Origin: UBA11222 sp049323435
GTDB taxonomy: Bacteria; Pseudomonadota; Alphaproteobacteria; UBA11222
Direction: 5' to 3'
DNA: 64,000 nucleotides
NCBI GenBank assembly: GCA_049323435.1
Contig: JBMOMX010000008.1
Span: 124,001-188,000, forward strand
In this document: piece by piece, positions 43,208 to 53,404 of the stretch
Layout: each line of letters begins with the position of its first letter
How positions within the stretch are numbered: the stretch's first letter is position 1
The notes under the pieces: model-generated
What the model saw: the letters and a program-made list of their open reading frames with translations, nothing else
Told to the model about the DNA's origin: nothing
Databases searched by the model: none
Made by a program: the position numbers and the translations under genes

Positions 43208-44812
43208 GTGAAAGTGATGATGCAAAATACCAGCGCCTGGCGGCGATTGTCAGCGGCCAAGGATTTGTCAGGCGGCGCAAGTCCGACAGCATCACAAAAA
43301 AAAGCCGTCGGAGCGCTTGCGCGGGTCAGAAACCTATGTGACGACAAGCGGGGTAATGTTGCCGTAATTTTCGCCCTGGCGCTGCTGCCTATCCTCTCGG
43401 CTACGGGCGCGGCGGTAGACATCACCCGGGCCTTGCAGGTCAAGGCGCGGCTGAGTTCAGCTTTGGACGCGGCGGGCCTGGCGGCGGGCAAGAAGATTGA
43501 TTCCGACGACGCCACCATCATTGCAACGGCACAGGCCTATTTTGACGCCAACTATCCCGCGGAAGCGCTGGGTGTGCCGGGCACGCTGCTAGTGGACATT
43601 TCGCAAAATACCATCCAGCTTCGGGTGAGCGCGGATGTAGACACCACGATCATGCGGATCATGGGATTTGACGAAATCACGGTGGCCGCCAAAACAGAGA
43701 TCAGCCGGGCCATCACCGGGCTTGAGGTCGCCCTGGCGCTGGACAATACCGGCTCCATGGACGGCACCAAGCTGGCCAATCTGAAAACGGCGTCGCATGA
43801 TCTTTTGAACATTTTGTTTGGGGAGGAGACGCGGCCAACATATCTGAAAGTATCGCTGGTGCCATTTGCCGCGGGCGTTAATGTCGGCCCCAATTTCAAT
43901 CCGGAATGGCTGGATATAGCGGGCACTTCCAGCATTCATAGTGAAAATTTCACGGCCGGAACAAATTTGTGGACCCTGTTCAACAATGCAAATCTGGTCA
44001 ATCGTGACTGGAACGGCTGTCTGATGGAACGGCCCGGCGGTCTTGACGAACTGGACACCCCTCCCACGCCAGGAAGCCCGGATACTTATTTTGTGCCCTG
44101 GCTGGCGCCGGACGAAATAGGCAGCGCATCAAGCAGCGCAAGCGGTTATGCCAACAGCTATCTGGCGGATGGCAGCTTCCCCAGCGGCACTAGCAACGCG
44201 GTCAAACAAAGATCGACCGCCAAATATGTCAACGCAACGGTAACTGCAACCAGCCGCGGCCCGGATTATAATTGCCGGAATACACAGGTCCTGACACCGC
44301 TGACCAATGACAGAAGACTGCTTGAGACAAAAATTGATGAGATGGTTGCCTCCTATATTACCCATATCCCGACCGGGCTGGCCTGGGGCTGGCGCACGCT
44401 GTCTCCGGGCGCGCCCTATATGGAAGGCGCATTATACTCGGATGAAGATACGATCAAGGCGCTGGTGTTGATGACGGATGGTGAAAACACCATCACCAGC
44501 ACGAGCGGCCATAACAGATCGACCTTTTCCGCTTATGGTTTTCTGGAAAAAATGCGTCTGGGGACCAATAACCCCACCACCGCCGTGGACCGTCTGGACG
44601 AGAAAACCGCGCGTTTGTGCACAAATATAAAGGCAACGGGAATCCGCCTTTATACCATCGCCTTTCAGGTGTCGGACCCCTCGACTATAAATCTGCTGCG
44701 CAATTGCGCCAGTTCACCTGATATGTTTTTTGCCTCTTCCAGTGGCGGGGCTCTGAACGCAGCCTTCCGTACAATCGCAACCGAGCTGGCCAGTCTGCGC
44801 ATCAGCCGGTAA
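43208..44812 (+). CDS. TadG-like protein with von Willebrand factor A domain
   Basis: This 534-residue protein has a TadE/G-like N-terminal segment (KRGNVAVIFALALLPILSATGAAVD, a single membrane helix near residues 48-70 after a 45-residue cytoplasmic lead), then a VWA domain whose MIDAS motif is DNTGSM (near 178) with a later MTDGEN (near 423). TadG proteins are envelope-associated partners of Tad pili and may act in adhesion. Start codons GTG 43208, GTG 43214 and ATG 43217 are all possible behind AAGGA. A strong terminator follows 14 bp after the stop. Confidence 0.83.
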   Translation: MKVMMQNTSAWRRLSAAKDLSGGASPTASQKKAVGALARVRNLCDDKRGNVAVIFALALLPILSATGAAVDITRALQVKARLSSALDAAGLAAGKKIDSDDATIIATAQAYFDANYPAEALGVPGTLLVDISQNTIQLRVSADVDTTIMRIMGFDEITVAAKTEISRAITGLEVALALDNTGSMDGTKLANLKTASHDLLNILFGEETRPTYLKVSLVPFAAGVNVGPNFNPEWLDIAGTSSIHSENFTAGTNLWTLFNNANLVNRDWNGCLMERPGGLDELDTPPTPGSPDTYFVPWLAPDEIGSASSSASGYANSYLADGSFPSGTSNAVKQRSTAKYVNATVTATSRGPDYNCRNTQVLTPLTNDRRLLETKIDEMVASYITHIPTGLAWGWRTLSPGAPYMEGALYSDEDTIKALVLMTDGENTITSTSGHNRSTFSAYGFLEKMRLGTNNPTTAVDRLDEKTARLCTNIKATGIRLYTIAFQVSDPSTINLLRNCASSPDMFFASSSGGALNAAFRTIATELASLRISR

Positions 44813-44825
44813 GCCCCTCATGAAC

Positions 44826-44859
44826 AAAGCCCGCCGGCACACTGCTCCGGCGGGCTTTT
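44826..44859 (+). terminator. intrinsic terminator of the TadG-like gene
   Basis: This is a perfect 12-bp stem (AAAGCCCGCCGG with CCGGCGGGCTTT) around a 9-base loop, ending in a T-run. It starts 13 bases after the TadG-like stop codon. Confidence 0.9.
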
Positions 44860-44937
44860 CAGTTTCCGGCTGCTTGCGCGATCCTGTGGTGAATGCTATG
44901 CCTCGCGCTGCTCACACCCGATCATGGAGAGTGTCCA

Positions 44938-45447
44938 GTGCGAATGCGGGCGGCTGGTTTTTACTTTGCGGCCCTTTGGGCGGCCCTTTGCGCTGTGTTC
45001 GTTCTGGCGCCGGGGATAGTGCGGCTAGCGGCGCAGGAATATAATGCCGGGCAGATTGCGATCGCGCAGGCCTGGGCGCCGCCGACTTTGGGCAGGCAGC
45101 GCATTGGCGTTGCCTATTTCACAATCAGCAATGCGGGGGTGGATGCTGACCGGCTATTGGGCATTGATCTGCCGCGGGGCGGGCGCGCACAAATCCATAT
45201 CAGCCAGTTGCAGGATGGCGTGCTGCGTATGCGTCCCGCAGACAAGCCCGTCATCCCAGCGCACGGAATGCTGGTGCTGGAACCCGGCGGCATGCATGTG
45301 ATGCTGAGCGATCTGCCCGGGCCGCTGCTCAAAGGCGGGGTGATACAGCTAAACCTGCATTTTGAAAAAGCCGGGCAGGTCCTGGTGGAAGCAGCGGTTG
45401 AAGCGCGCAAGCCCGTCTCCGCCCAGCCATCGCATCAGGGCCATTAA
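44938..45447 (+). CDS. PCuAC-type periplasmic copper chaperone
   Basis: This is a 169-residue protein with an N-terminal hydrophobic export segment and a cupredoxin-like PCuAC domain, which delivers Cu(I) for cytochrome oxidase CuA assembly. The copper motif H-x10-M-x21-H-x-M is exact, running from HISQLQDGVLRM to the late HVM. GTG 44938 has GGAGAG seven bases upstream, and ATG 44944 is an alternative. It follows the TadG terminator with its own start region and meets cysE tail to tail with a 4-bp overlap. Confidence 0.87.
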   Translation: MRMRAAGFYFAALWAALCAVFVLAPGIVRLAAQEYNAGQIAIAQAWAPPTLGRQRIGVAYFTISNAGVDADRLLGIDLPRGGRAQIHISQLQDGVLRMRPADKPVIPAHGMLVLEPGGMHVMLSDLPGPLLKGGVIQLNLHFEKAGQVLVEAAVEARKPVSAQPSHQGH

Positions 45448-46277
45448 GCGTCCTGATCCGGGGCGGCACTTTCGTTACAGTCAAATTGCTGCTGCATGTC
45501 GCGCGCGGGCGCGTCAGAACCGGCACAGCCTACAATTTTGGCAGGCACGCCGGCAGCTGTGCAATGCGGGGGCACATTGATCAGCACGACGCTGCCGCCG
45601 CCAACCCGGGCGCATTCGCCGATTTCAATATTGCCCAGCACGATCGCGCCTACGCCGATCAAACTGCCTTTACGGATTTTGGGATGCCGGTCGCCGATTT
45701 CCTTGCCGGTGCCGCCCAGGGTTACGCCCTGCATCAGGGAAACCCCGTCTTCGACGATCGCGGTCTCGCCGATTACCACTGCCGTGCCATGATCAATCAG
45801 AATGCCGCGTCCAATGCGTGCGGCTGGATTGATGTCAACGCCGAACACTTCTGAAATCCGGCTTTGCAGATACAAGGCCAGCCCGCGCCGCCCCTGCCGC
45901 AACAGCCAGTTGGCGATGCGATAGCCCTGCAATGCATGAAAGCCCTTAAAATACAGCAATGGCTCCAGCAGAGATTTGCAGGCCGGGTCGCGTTCATTCA
46001 CCGCCACAAGATCACAACGCAGTGCAGCGCCGATTTCCGGGTCATCCTGAAACGCCGCCTCGATCAGTTGCTGCATCGCCAGCGCGGGGGTCTCCACCGT
46101 GCTCAGCCGCTGTGACAACAGATAGGCCAGGGCATCCTCCAACCGGCTCTGGTTCAGCACGGTGGCGTATAGCAGGCTGGCCAAGACCGGTTCATTGGCG
46201 GCCAGAAGCGCCGCCCTGTCGCGGATTTCCGTCCAGACCGGATCATGAACAGCCAGTTTTGCTGTGGATTGCGACAT
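45444..46277 (-). CDS. cysE: serine O-acetyltransferase CysE
   Basis: CysE acetylates L-serine from acetyl-CoA, the first step of cysteine synthesis. The 277-residue protein has the helical N-terminal domain (DPVWTEIRDRAALLAANEP) and the left-handed beta-helix with DINPAARIGRGILIDHGTAVVIGETA, the active-site VEDGVSLMQGVTLGGTGK, and DRHPKIRKGSLIGVGAIVLGN. The frame extends to 46451, but ATG 46277 matches the family N-terminus and has GGAGAA upstream. It complements the sulfite-reductase operon 5 kb away. Confidence 0.95.
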   Translation of the reverse strand: MSQSTAKLAVHDPVWTEIRDRAALLAANEPVLASLLYATVLNQSRLEDALAYLLSQRLSTVETPALAMQQLIEAAFQDDPEIGAALRCDLVAVNERDPACKSLLEPLLYFKGFHALQGYRIANWLLRQGRRGLALYLQSRISEVFGVDINPAARIGRGILIDHGTAVVIGETAIVEDGVSLMQGVTLGGTGKEIGDRHPKIRKGSLIGVGAIVLGNIEIGECARVGGGSVVLINVPPHCTAAGVPAKIVGCAGSDAPARDMQQQFDCNESAAPDQDA

Positions 46278-46288
46278 AACATATTCTC

Positions 46289-46346
46289 CGGTTTGCGAAA
46301 GCCTGTTGCGGATAATATAGTATCCCCGACCCGAAAGCGCAAACCG
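46289..46346. repeat. 9-bp inverted repeat in the cysE promoter region
   Basis: CGGTTTGCG (46289-46297) is perfectly inverted as CGCAAACCG (46338-46346), 40 bp apart, just upstream of the cysE start. The arms bracket an AT-rich GATAATATAGTAT stretch that could be the core promoter. It could be a looped operator pair or chance. Confidence 0.35.
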
Positions 46347-46531
46347 CCCCATAATTAGGGACAGTATATATTTAAACCGGCGCCCGCCATCAGCGCCATG
46401 CAAGCCAGTCACGACAGGGTATCGCAACCGGTCCGGGGCGGACAGGTTCATTGCATCTGCTGCGCCGGGCAGCTAGGCTGAGACAACAAATCCATTAAAT
46501 CATCCAGAAACCATCCAGGGAGAAACAGGTC

Positions 46532-48370
<1,839 letters not shown>

Positions 48371-48405
48371 TTCGCTACTTATTGCTACCTGCATCTTCAG
48401 GCGCA

Positions 48406-48559
48406 ATAACGATGATAAAACGCGCCAATCAAAAAAAAGGCGGCCCCAATCCGGGCCGCCGTTTTTTATAGATATGTGTGACTATTTCCGGCGCCGCCGC
48501 ATTCCCGCAACGCCAAACAGACCCGCACCTAGCAGGCCTAGCGTCATCGGTTCGGGCAC
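48406..48559. repeat. 3' module of the PEP-CTERM duplication, copy A
   Basis: These 154 bp comprise the terminator and the codons of the C-terminal sorting signal. The segment is nearly identical to 49271-49422, and similarity stops abruptly at the codons just before the VPEP motif. Confidence 0.85.
48439..48466. terminator. bidirectional terminator, monooxygenase 1 / PEP-CTERM gene 1
   Basis: GGCGGCCC pairs with GGGCCGCC across six bases, with eight A residues before and six T residues after, so it works in both directions between the two convergent genes. A close copy lies at 49303-49332. Confidence 0.88.
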
Positions 48560-49114
48560 TCGGCTAAGCCGGACATTATCCAGCGCCGGGCCGTAAAATT
48601 CCGGGCCATTCGGATCAATGGTTGTGCTTACGAAAGTTAAAGTGGTTGATGCGGCGACGGCCTGGAACTCAAACACCACGTCAATCCAGCCCATATTGAG
48701 CCGCGTAAAACCCGTTGCATCGAAGGAAAAATTCTGTGCCGCATTGCCTGCGCTAACGGTTCCGGTTTTTATGGCTGGGCCGCCATCCACATTCCCCGCC
48801 AAGGCGAAAATCACCCGGTAATCACCGCCAATGACGGTATCAAAGGTCTGAGAAATCCTGCCCAAGGTTCCGCCGCTTAAATCAATACTGCGCGCGCCGT
48901 CATCGGCCTGCCAAAGCGTGCCAATATAGTCAATACTTCCCGTGCCAACTGTCCATCCCGTGATGCTGCTATTGCCATTGCCAAGGGTGGTGAACACACC
49001 GGGGTTGAAGCTTGCATTCTCAAAACTTCCATTCTGAAACGGCAAAGCCTCCACGCTGCTTTGCCAAAAAGCCGCCGTGGCGGCAATTGCCGCCAGCTTT
49101 GTAAGTGTTCGCAT
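48482..49114 (-). CDS. PEP-CTERM sorted protein, choice-of-anchor C / DUF642-like
   Basis: This is a 210-residue exported protein. The signal peptide is residues 1-24 (MRTLTKLAAIAATAAFWQSSVEA). The mature part resembles the choice-of-anchor C type: NGSFENASF, ITGWTVGTGSIDYIG, WQADDGARSIDLSGG, ISQTFDT, and GPALDNVRLS at the end. The last 25 residues are a PEP-CTERM exosortase signal: VPEPMTLGLLGAG, a hydrophobic helix and RRRRK. The ORF can start at TTG 49120, but ATG 49114 has AGGAG at ideal distance. Signal peptide, leader and sorting signal are almost the same as in the next gene, while the mature domain is unrelated. Confidence 0.9.
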   Translation of the reverse strand: MRTLTKLAAIAATAAFWQSSVEALPFQNGSFENASFNPGVFTTLGNGNSSITGWTVGTGSIDYIGTLWQADDGARSIDLSGGTLGRISQTFDTVIGGDYRVIFALAGNVDGGPAIKTGTVSAGNAAQNFSFDATGFTRLNMGWIDVVFEFQAVAASTTLTFVSTTIDPNGPEFYGPALDNVRLSRVPEPMTLGLLGAGLFGVAGMRRRRK

Positions 49115-49252
49115 ATTCAATCTCCTGTTTATCTATTTGAAACAGATTTCGGTGGCACCACGCCCTTGATAATCGTATCGCCCCTCAATATTCGCTAAAC
49201 CCGCTTTTTCAGGAGCAACACAGGCCAGAATTGACTATTATTGATTTTCTAT
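49082..49252. repeat. 5' module of the PEP-CTERM duplication, copy A
   Basis: These 171 bp cover the signal-peptide codons, ribosome site and about 135 bp of leader/promoter. The segment matches 49996-50166 with only scattered differences. A TTGAAACAGATTTC(AA) inverted repeat sits just before the AGGAG in both copies. Confidence 0.85.
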
Positions 49253-49270
49253 GTCGCTTCGCCCCTCGCG

Positions 49271-49422
49271 ATAACGACGATAAAACGCGCCAATCAAAAA
49301 AACGGCGGCTCCAATCCGGGCCGCCGTTTTTTATATATGTGTGACTATTTCCGGCGCCGCCGCATCCCCGCAACGCCAAACAGACCCGCACCTAGCAGCG
49401 ACAGCGTCATCGGTTCGGGCAC
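49271..49422. repeat. 3' module of the PEP-CTERM duplication, copy B
   Basis: This is the counterpart of 48406-48559. The terminator stem is CGGCGGC/GCCGCCG (49303-49326) followed by TTTTTT. The sorting-signal codons are nearly unchanged, and divergence begins right upstream of the VPEP codons. Confidence 0.85.
49303..49332 (-). terminator. terminator after PEP-CTERM gene 2
   Basis: This is a 7-bp GC stem with A-run and T-run on either side, a duplicate of the terminator at 48439. It separates PEP-CTERM gene 2 from the promoter of gene 1 downstream. Confidence 0.82.
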
Positions 49423-50028
49423 GGAGAAGTTGGGGTTTGCCACTGTGGTTATCGCACCAACCGCGTCAATATCCGCGCCTACCGTGGCGCCGTTTTGGCC
49501 GCCTTCATTGGTGTCATCGGTCAGGCGGATGTACGAAAATAAATCGGTGCTGTCAAAACCGAATGCGTCGATATCGATGCCAGCGGTGCTGCCGAAAACG
49601 CTACCCACTGCAAACCAGCTCACACCATCGGCGCTGATTTCAATAAAGGTGTCTTCGATATCCGGGCCTACTTCAAAAACCCATATATCAAGGTCGTTAT
49701 TGTCGCTACCGGTCAGAAAATTATCCAGGAATCGCAGCGTAATGCTTCCGCCATCACCTAGTGAGACAAAGGAGCAAGCGGCTTGGCTTGCACATGAATT
49801 ATTGCCTGCATAATCAGGTACATTCAAGGCGTTGAAGGCGCCCTGATGCGGCGTCGTAGGGTTGCTCCCCACAAGGCCAGGCGAATAATCGATGACGGAA
49901 TCCGCAAATGAAACAGCGCCCTGTGGAAAATCGGTGCCGCCCTGGCTATTGCCAATAAATACGGCATTCGCTTGCGTTGCCGACAGCGCCATCACGGCAA
50001 TTGCCGCCAGCTTTGTAAGTGTTCGCAT
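49345..50028 (-). CDS. PEP-CTERM sorted protein, unknown exported domain
   Basis: This is a 227-residue exported protein. The signal peptide (MRTLTKLAAIAVMALSATQANA) is followed by a mature domain rich in Asp, Gly and Ser with two cysteines (SCASQAACSF) and a beta-sandwich-like core: GSITLRFLDNFLTGSDNNDLDIWVFEVG, FIEISADGVSWFAVGSV, GIDIDAFG. It is reminiscent of discoidin-like or calcium-binding extracellular domains, but no family is certain. The C-terminus is a PEP-CTERM tail, VPEPMTLSLLGAG to RRRRK. ATG 50028 is behind AGGAG. It lies upstream of PEP-CTERM gene 1 in tandem. Confidence 0.88.
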   Translation of the reverse strand: MRTLTKLAAIAVMALSATQANAVFIGNSQGGTDFPQGAVSFADSVIDYSPGLVGSNPTTPHQGAFNALNVPDYAGNNSCASQAACSFVSLGDGGSITLRFLDNFLTGSDNNDLDIWVFEVGPDIEDTFIEISADGVSWFAVGSVFGSTAGIDIDAFGFDSTDLFSYIRLTDDTNEGGQNGATVGADIDAVGAITTVANPNFSVPEPMTLSLLGAGLFGVAGMRRRRK

Positions 50029-50166
50029 ATTCAATCTCCTGCTTATCTATTTGAAACAGATTTCAATGGCACCACGCCCTTGATAATCGTATCGCCCCTC
50101 AATATTCGCTGAACCCATTTTTTCGGGCGCAACACAGGCCAGAATTGACTATTATTGATTTTCTAT
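49996..50166. repeat. 5' module of the PEP-CTERM duplication, copy B
   Basis: This is the counterpart of 49082-49252. The shared leader implies that both genes answer to the same regulator. Confidence 0.85.
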
Positions 50167-50379
50167 ACTTCTCACCGTCATTTAACAGGTGCATTATTGG
50201 GAAATGCCCGAATAGTGATCTGTAAAAAACGGCCGTTAACGCATTATTCATCAGTTGAAACAAAACCGCGATAGTAGCAGATGCTATTATTAAAATTGAC
50301 TATGTGGGGGTGTCCTCACTTAAACTTAAAGCGTCATTCCGGAAGCCGGTTTTCCAACGATTGAAACAGGACCCAGCAT
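50167..50379. other. intergenic region upstream of the LuxR gene
   Basis: With the PEP-CTERM leader this makes a 351-bp gene-free stretch (50029-50379). It holds a 20-bp imperfect palindrome at 50271-50290 and a TTGACT (50296-50301) with an A/T-rich -10 candidate near 50319. Nothing else was recognised. Confidence 0.45.
50271..50290. promoter_or_regulatory. 20-bp lux-box-like imperfect palindrome
   Basis: ATAGTAGC-AGAT-GCTATTAT has arms matching at 7 of 8 positions. It lies directly upstream of a TTGACT box and 90 bp before the LuxR-type gene. Length and symmetry fit a site for a LuxR-type dimer. Confidence 0.4.
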
Positions 50380-51390
50380 ATGGCCCGCCGCGTGACGACA
50401 AGGACAAAATCACTCCGTGCTGCGTCTGCGCTGGATGTGCTGGAGCAGTTCAGCGCCTTGCTGGTGCAGCTGAACCAGGACGCCAATACGCTATCGGCGG
50501 AGCGCTTTCAGGCGGAGGTGTTCAAGAAGGTGAACACACTCATCCTTATTGATGCGGGCTTTTGGGCGCTGGGCGGGCACGGCCCCGAACCGGAACTGTT
50601 CGAAATATATCTGCACAATCTGACTGATCAGACTGTGGAGGAATATAATAAAATCCAACAGTATGACACGGTCATGCAGGAGGCGGTGCGCAATCCCGGC
50701 GTGACCTTGAACGTGGTGGTGCGGGACTGGTACCCGGAAGAATATTGGCCCTATCTGGATAGTTTCGGCTATCGCCATGCGCTGTGCACCAATGTGATCG
50801 ACCCGGTCACCGGCCTGTTTTCCGCCATCACGCTCTACCGCGCCGATCCCGCGCGCCCGTTCAGCGAACAGGACCGGCGGCTGAAACAGATGCTGATGCC
50901 GCACTGGATCGAGGCGCTAAACCGCGCCAGGATTGAACCCTCGCTGCGCGGGGTGGCGAATGCGCTGCAATACCCAATGGCGGCCATCGCGGACAGGGCG
51001 GGGTTGCTGCGCTATGCGGGGGATGGATTTGGCGAAATGTTGCAACGCGAATGGCCGGAGTGGCGTGGGCAGATGCTGCCCGAACCGCTGCTGGAGAAAG
51101 TGGCGTTACTGACTGACGGCGAATTTCATGGCGCGCGCATTGCCGCCAAAATCACCTTTAATCAGAACCTGCCGCTGGTTCAACTGCGCCCCATTTCTTT
51201 GTCGGATAGGCTAAGCGAGCAGCAATTGAAAGTGGCCCGCTATAGCTGTGAGGGTTTGAATTTCAAGGAAATCGCCCGGCACATGGATTTATCGCCGGGA
51301 ACCGTGCGTAATTACCTCCATATTATTTACCGCAAGCTGGGGGTGAACACGAAACTCCAGCTTGCCGAGGCGTTACGCGCGGCGGAATAG
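50380..51390 (+). CDS. LuxR family transcriptional regulator
   Basis: This 336-residue regulator has a C-terminal LuxR/GerE helix-turn-helix (LSEQQLKVARYSCEGLNFKEIARHMDLSPGTVRNYLHIIYRKLGV, last 65 residues). The N-terminal 200 residues look like a GAF-type sensory fold (VFKKVNTLILIDAGFWALGG, ITLYRADPARPFSEQDRRL) without recognisable autoinducer-binding residues. The domain order is that of the orphan LuxR regulators often placed beside catabolic genes. Monooxygenase 2 starts 107 bp downstream on the same strand, and the PEP-CTERM pair is divergent, so both are candidate targets. Confidence 0.88.
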   Translation: MARRVTTRTKSLRAASALDVLEQFSALLVQLNQDANTLSAERFQAEVFKKVNTLILIDAGFWALGGHGPEPELFEIYLHNLTDQTVEEYNKIQQYDTVMQEAVRNPGVTLNVVVRDWYPEEYWPYLDSFGYRHALCTNVIDPVTGLFSAITLYRADPARPFSEQDRRLKQMLMPHWIEALNRARIEPSLRGVANALQYPMAAIADRAGLLRYAGDGFGEMLQREWPEWRGQMLPEPLLEKVALLTDGEFHGARIAAKITFNQNLPLVQLRPISLSDRLSEQQLKVARYSCEGLNFKEIARHMDLSPGTVRNYLHIIYRKLGVNTKLQLAEALRAAE

Positions 51391-51497
51391 CGGCGTGAGG
51401 GGTTATTGAGCAATCCATCAACCCCTTGCGGGAATGGCGCGCGGCTTACTATACTGACCGGATCAAGCCATAGAAACGTCAACAGGGAGAGAACGCG

Positions 51498-53327
51498 ATG
51501 AGCGACAAATTTACGGCGGTGGCCGAAAAAGTTGGGATGCAACTGAAATTCGATCCAAAAATGTTGCTGGAAAAATATAATCATGAGCGCGACAAGCGCA
51601 TCCGCGAAGATGGCAGCGGCCAATATAAGGAAATTTCCGGCCAGTTCGCGCATTTCATCGAAGACCCCTATGTGGAGCCGGGCTTCACCCGTGAACCGCT
51701 GACCGATGAGGTTGAGGTGCTTGTGATCGGCGGCGGCTTTGGCGGGCTGCTGGCGGGCGCGCGGCTGCGCGAGGCGGGCGTCAAAAGCATCCGCGTGATT
51801 GAAAAGGGCGGCGATTTTGGCGGCACCTGGTATTGGAACCGCTATCCCGGCGCGCAATGCGACATCGAGGCCTATATTTATCTGCCGCTGCTGGAAGAGC
51901 TGAACTATATCCCGCGCGAGCGTTATTCCCACGCGCCCGAAATCATGGCGCACACCCAGGCGATCGCCCGCAAATATGATCTGTATGATGATGTGTGCTT
52001 CCAGACCGAAGTCACCGGGATGCAGTGGGATGAAAAAGAATCCAAATGGATCATCACCACCGATCGCGGCGACCGCATGAAGGCGCGCTTTGTCGCCATG
52101 TCCAACGGGCCGCTGAACAAGCCGAAGCTGCCCTCTATGACCGGCATTGAAAATTTCAAGGGGCACACCTTTCACACCAGCCGCTGGGACTATAATTACA
52201 CCGGCGGCACCTGCGAGGGCGGCCTGACCGGCCTCGCGGACAAGCGGGTGGCAATCATCGGCACCGGCGCTACCGCCGTGCAATGTATCCCGCATCTGGG
52301 CGAATGGGCGAAAGAGCTGTTCGTGTTTCAGCGCACGCCGTCATCCTGTGACGTGCGCAAAAATGCCCCCACCAGCCCGGAATGGGAAAAGAAGCTGCAA
52401 CCCGGCTGGCACAAAAAACGGGTTGAGAATTTCAACAATATGGTGTCCGGAACGGGACAGGGCGATGATGACGTTGGCGATGGCTGGACCGATATTTTCC
52501 GTAACATGAGCGCGCAGCAAAGCCAGAACCCCAATGTGATCCTTAGCCGCGAGGAAAAAGAAGTTCTGAACGAGCTGATGGATTTCATCAAGATGGAAGA
52601 AGTGCGCAACCGCGCCGCCACCATCGTGAAAGATCAGGCGACGGCCGAGGCGCTGAAACCCTATTACCGGCAATTCTGCAAACGCCCGACATTCCATGAC
52701 GACTATCTGCTGACCTATAACCGCCCGAATGTGCATCTGGTCGATACGCGCGGCAATGGCGTGGACCGCATCACCGAAAAGGGCGTGGTGTTCGACGGCA
52801 AGGAATATGAGGTCGATTGCATCATCTTCGCCACCGGCTTTGAAGTGGGCACCGCCTACACCAACCGCTCCGGTTACGATATTGTCGGCCGGGCCAACAC
52901 CACGCTCAGCAAAAAATGGGCGGATGGGCCGCGCACCTTTCACGGCTTCTTCTCGAACGGTTTTCCCAACTGTTTCTTCATGGGCATGATCCAGACCGGC
53001 AGCACCGCCAATTTCACCCATATGCTGAACGAACAGGCCAATCACATCGCCTATGTGATCAGCCATGCCCGCAACAGCAATATCAAATCGGTCGAGGCGT
53101 CGAAAGAAGCCGAGCAGGCCTGGGTGGACGAGGTGCATAAATATGCCAAAGTGGGTGAGGCCTATTTCGCTTCCTGTACGCCGGGCTATTACAATAATGA
53201 AGGCAAGCCCGAAAAAACCGGCAATGGTTTTCTGACCGGGGCCTGGGGCGGCGGACCGGTGAAGTTTTTCAAGCTGCTGGAAGATTGGCGCAATGAAGGC
53301 GCGCTGCGCGGGCTTGAGGTTTCATAA
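51498..53327 (+). CDS. Baeyer-Villiger-type flavin monooxygenase, copy 2
   Basis: This 609-residue paralogue of the enzyme at 46.5 kb is about 80 percent identical over the FAD domain by eye. All motifs are kept: VIGGGFGGLLAG, GGTWYWNRYPGAQCDIE, the fingerprint FKGHTFHTSRWDY, and IIGTGATAVQ. Differences cluster in the region around residues 320-370, which includes part of the substrate-lid segment, so the two may differ in ketone preference. The ribosome site CAGGGAGAG precedes ATG 51498. It is followed by a strong terminator and lies downstream of the LuxR-type gene. Confidence 0.92.
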   Translation: MSDKFTAVAEKVGMQLKFDPKMLLEKYNHERDKRIREDGSGQYKEISGQFAHFIEDPYVEPGFTREPLTDEVEVLVIGGGFGGLLAGARLREAGVKSIRVIEKGGDFGGTWYWNRYPGAQCDIEAYIYLPLLEELNYIPRERYSHAPEIMAHTQAIARKYDLYDDVCFQTEVTGMQWDEKESKWIITTDRGDRMKARFVAMSNGPLNKPKLPSMTGIENFKGHTFHTSRWDYNYTGGTCEGGLTGLADKRVAIIGTGATAVQCIPHLGEWAKELFVFQRTPSSCDVRKNAPTSPEWEKKLQPGWHKKRVENFNNMVSGTGQGDDDVGDGWTDIFRNMSAQQSQNPNVILSREEKEVLNELMDFIKMEEVRNRAATIVKDQATAEALKPYYRQFCKRPTFHDDYLLTYNRPNVHLVDTRGNGVDRITEKGVVFDGKEYEVDCIIFATGFEVGTAYTNRSGYDIVGRANTTLSKKWADGPRTFHGFFSNGFPNCFFMGMIQTGSTANFTHMLNEQANHIAYVISHARNSNIKSVEASKEAEQAWVDEVHKYAKVGEAYFASCTPGYYNNEGKPEKTGNGFLTGAWGGGPVKFFKLLEDWRNEGALRGLEVS

Positions 53328-53350
53328 TCCTGCTGACCCGGTTCCGGAAA

Positions 53351-53383
53351 AATGGCGGCCCCTGATCTGGCCGCCATTTTTTT
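53351..53383 (+). terminator. intrinsic terminator of monooxygenase 2
   Basis: AATGGCGGCC pairs perfectly with GGCCGCCATT around an 8-base loop, followed by a run of seven T. It lies 24 bp after the stop codon. Confidence 0.9.
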
Positions 53384-53404
53384 GCATCATCTGTCATCCG
53401 CCGG

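Noticed and set aside
43089..43211. 40-codon ORF before the TadG-like gene
   Set aside because: It overlaps the TadG start in a coupled-looking way, but has no ribosome site, no pilin-like helix and no similarity I recognise.
50110..50150. Sigma-54-like TGGC...TTGC element in the leaders of both PEP-CTERM genes
   Set aside because: Such sites would fit PrsR-type control of PEP-CTERM genes, but the GG to GC distance is 10 rather than 12 bases, and the alternative GC with correct spacing exists only in one of the two copies.
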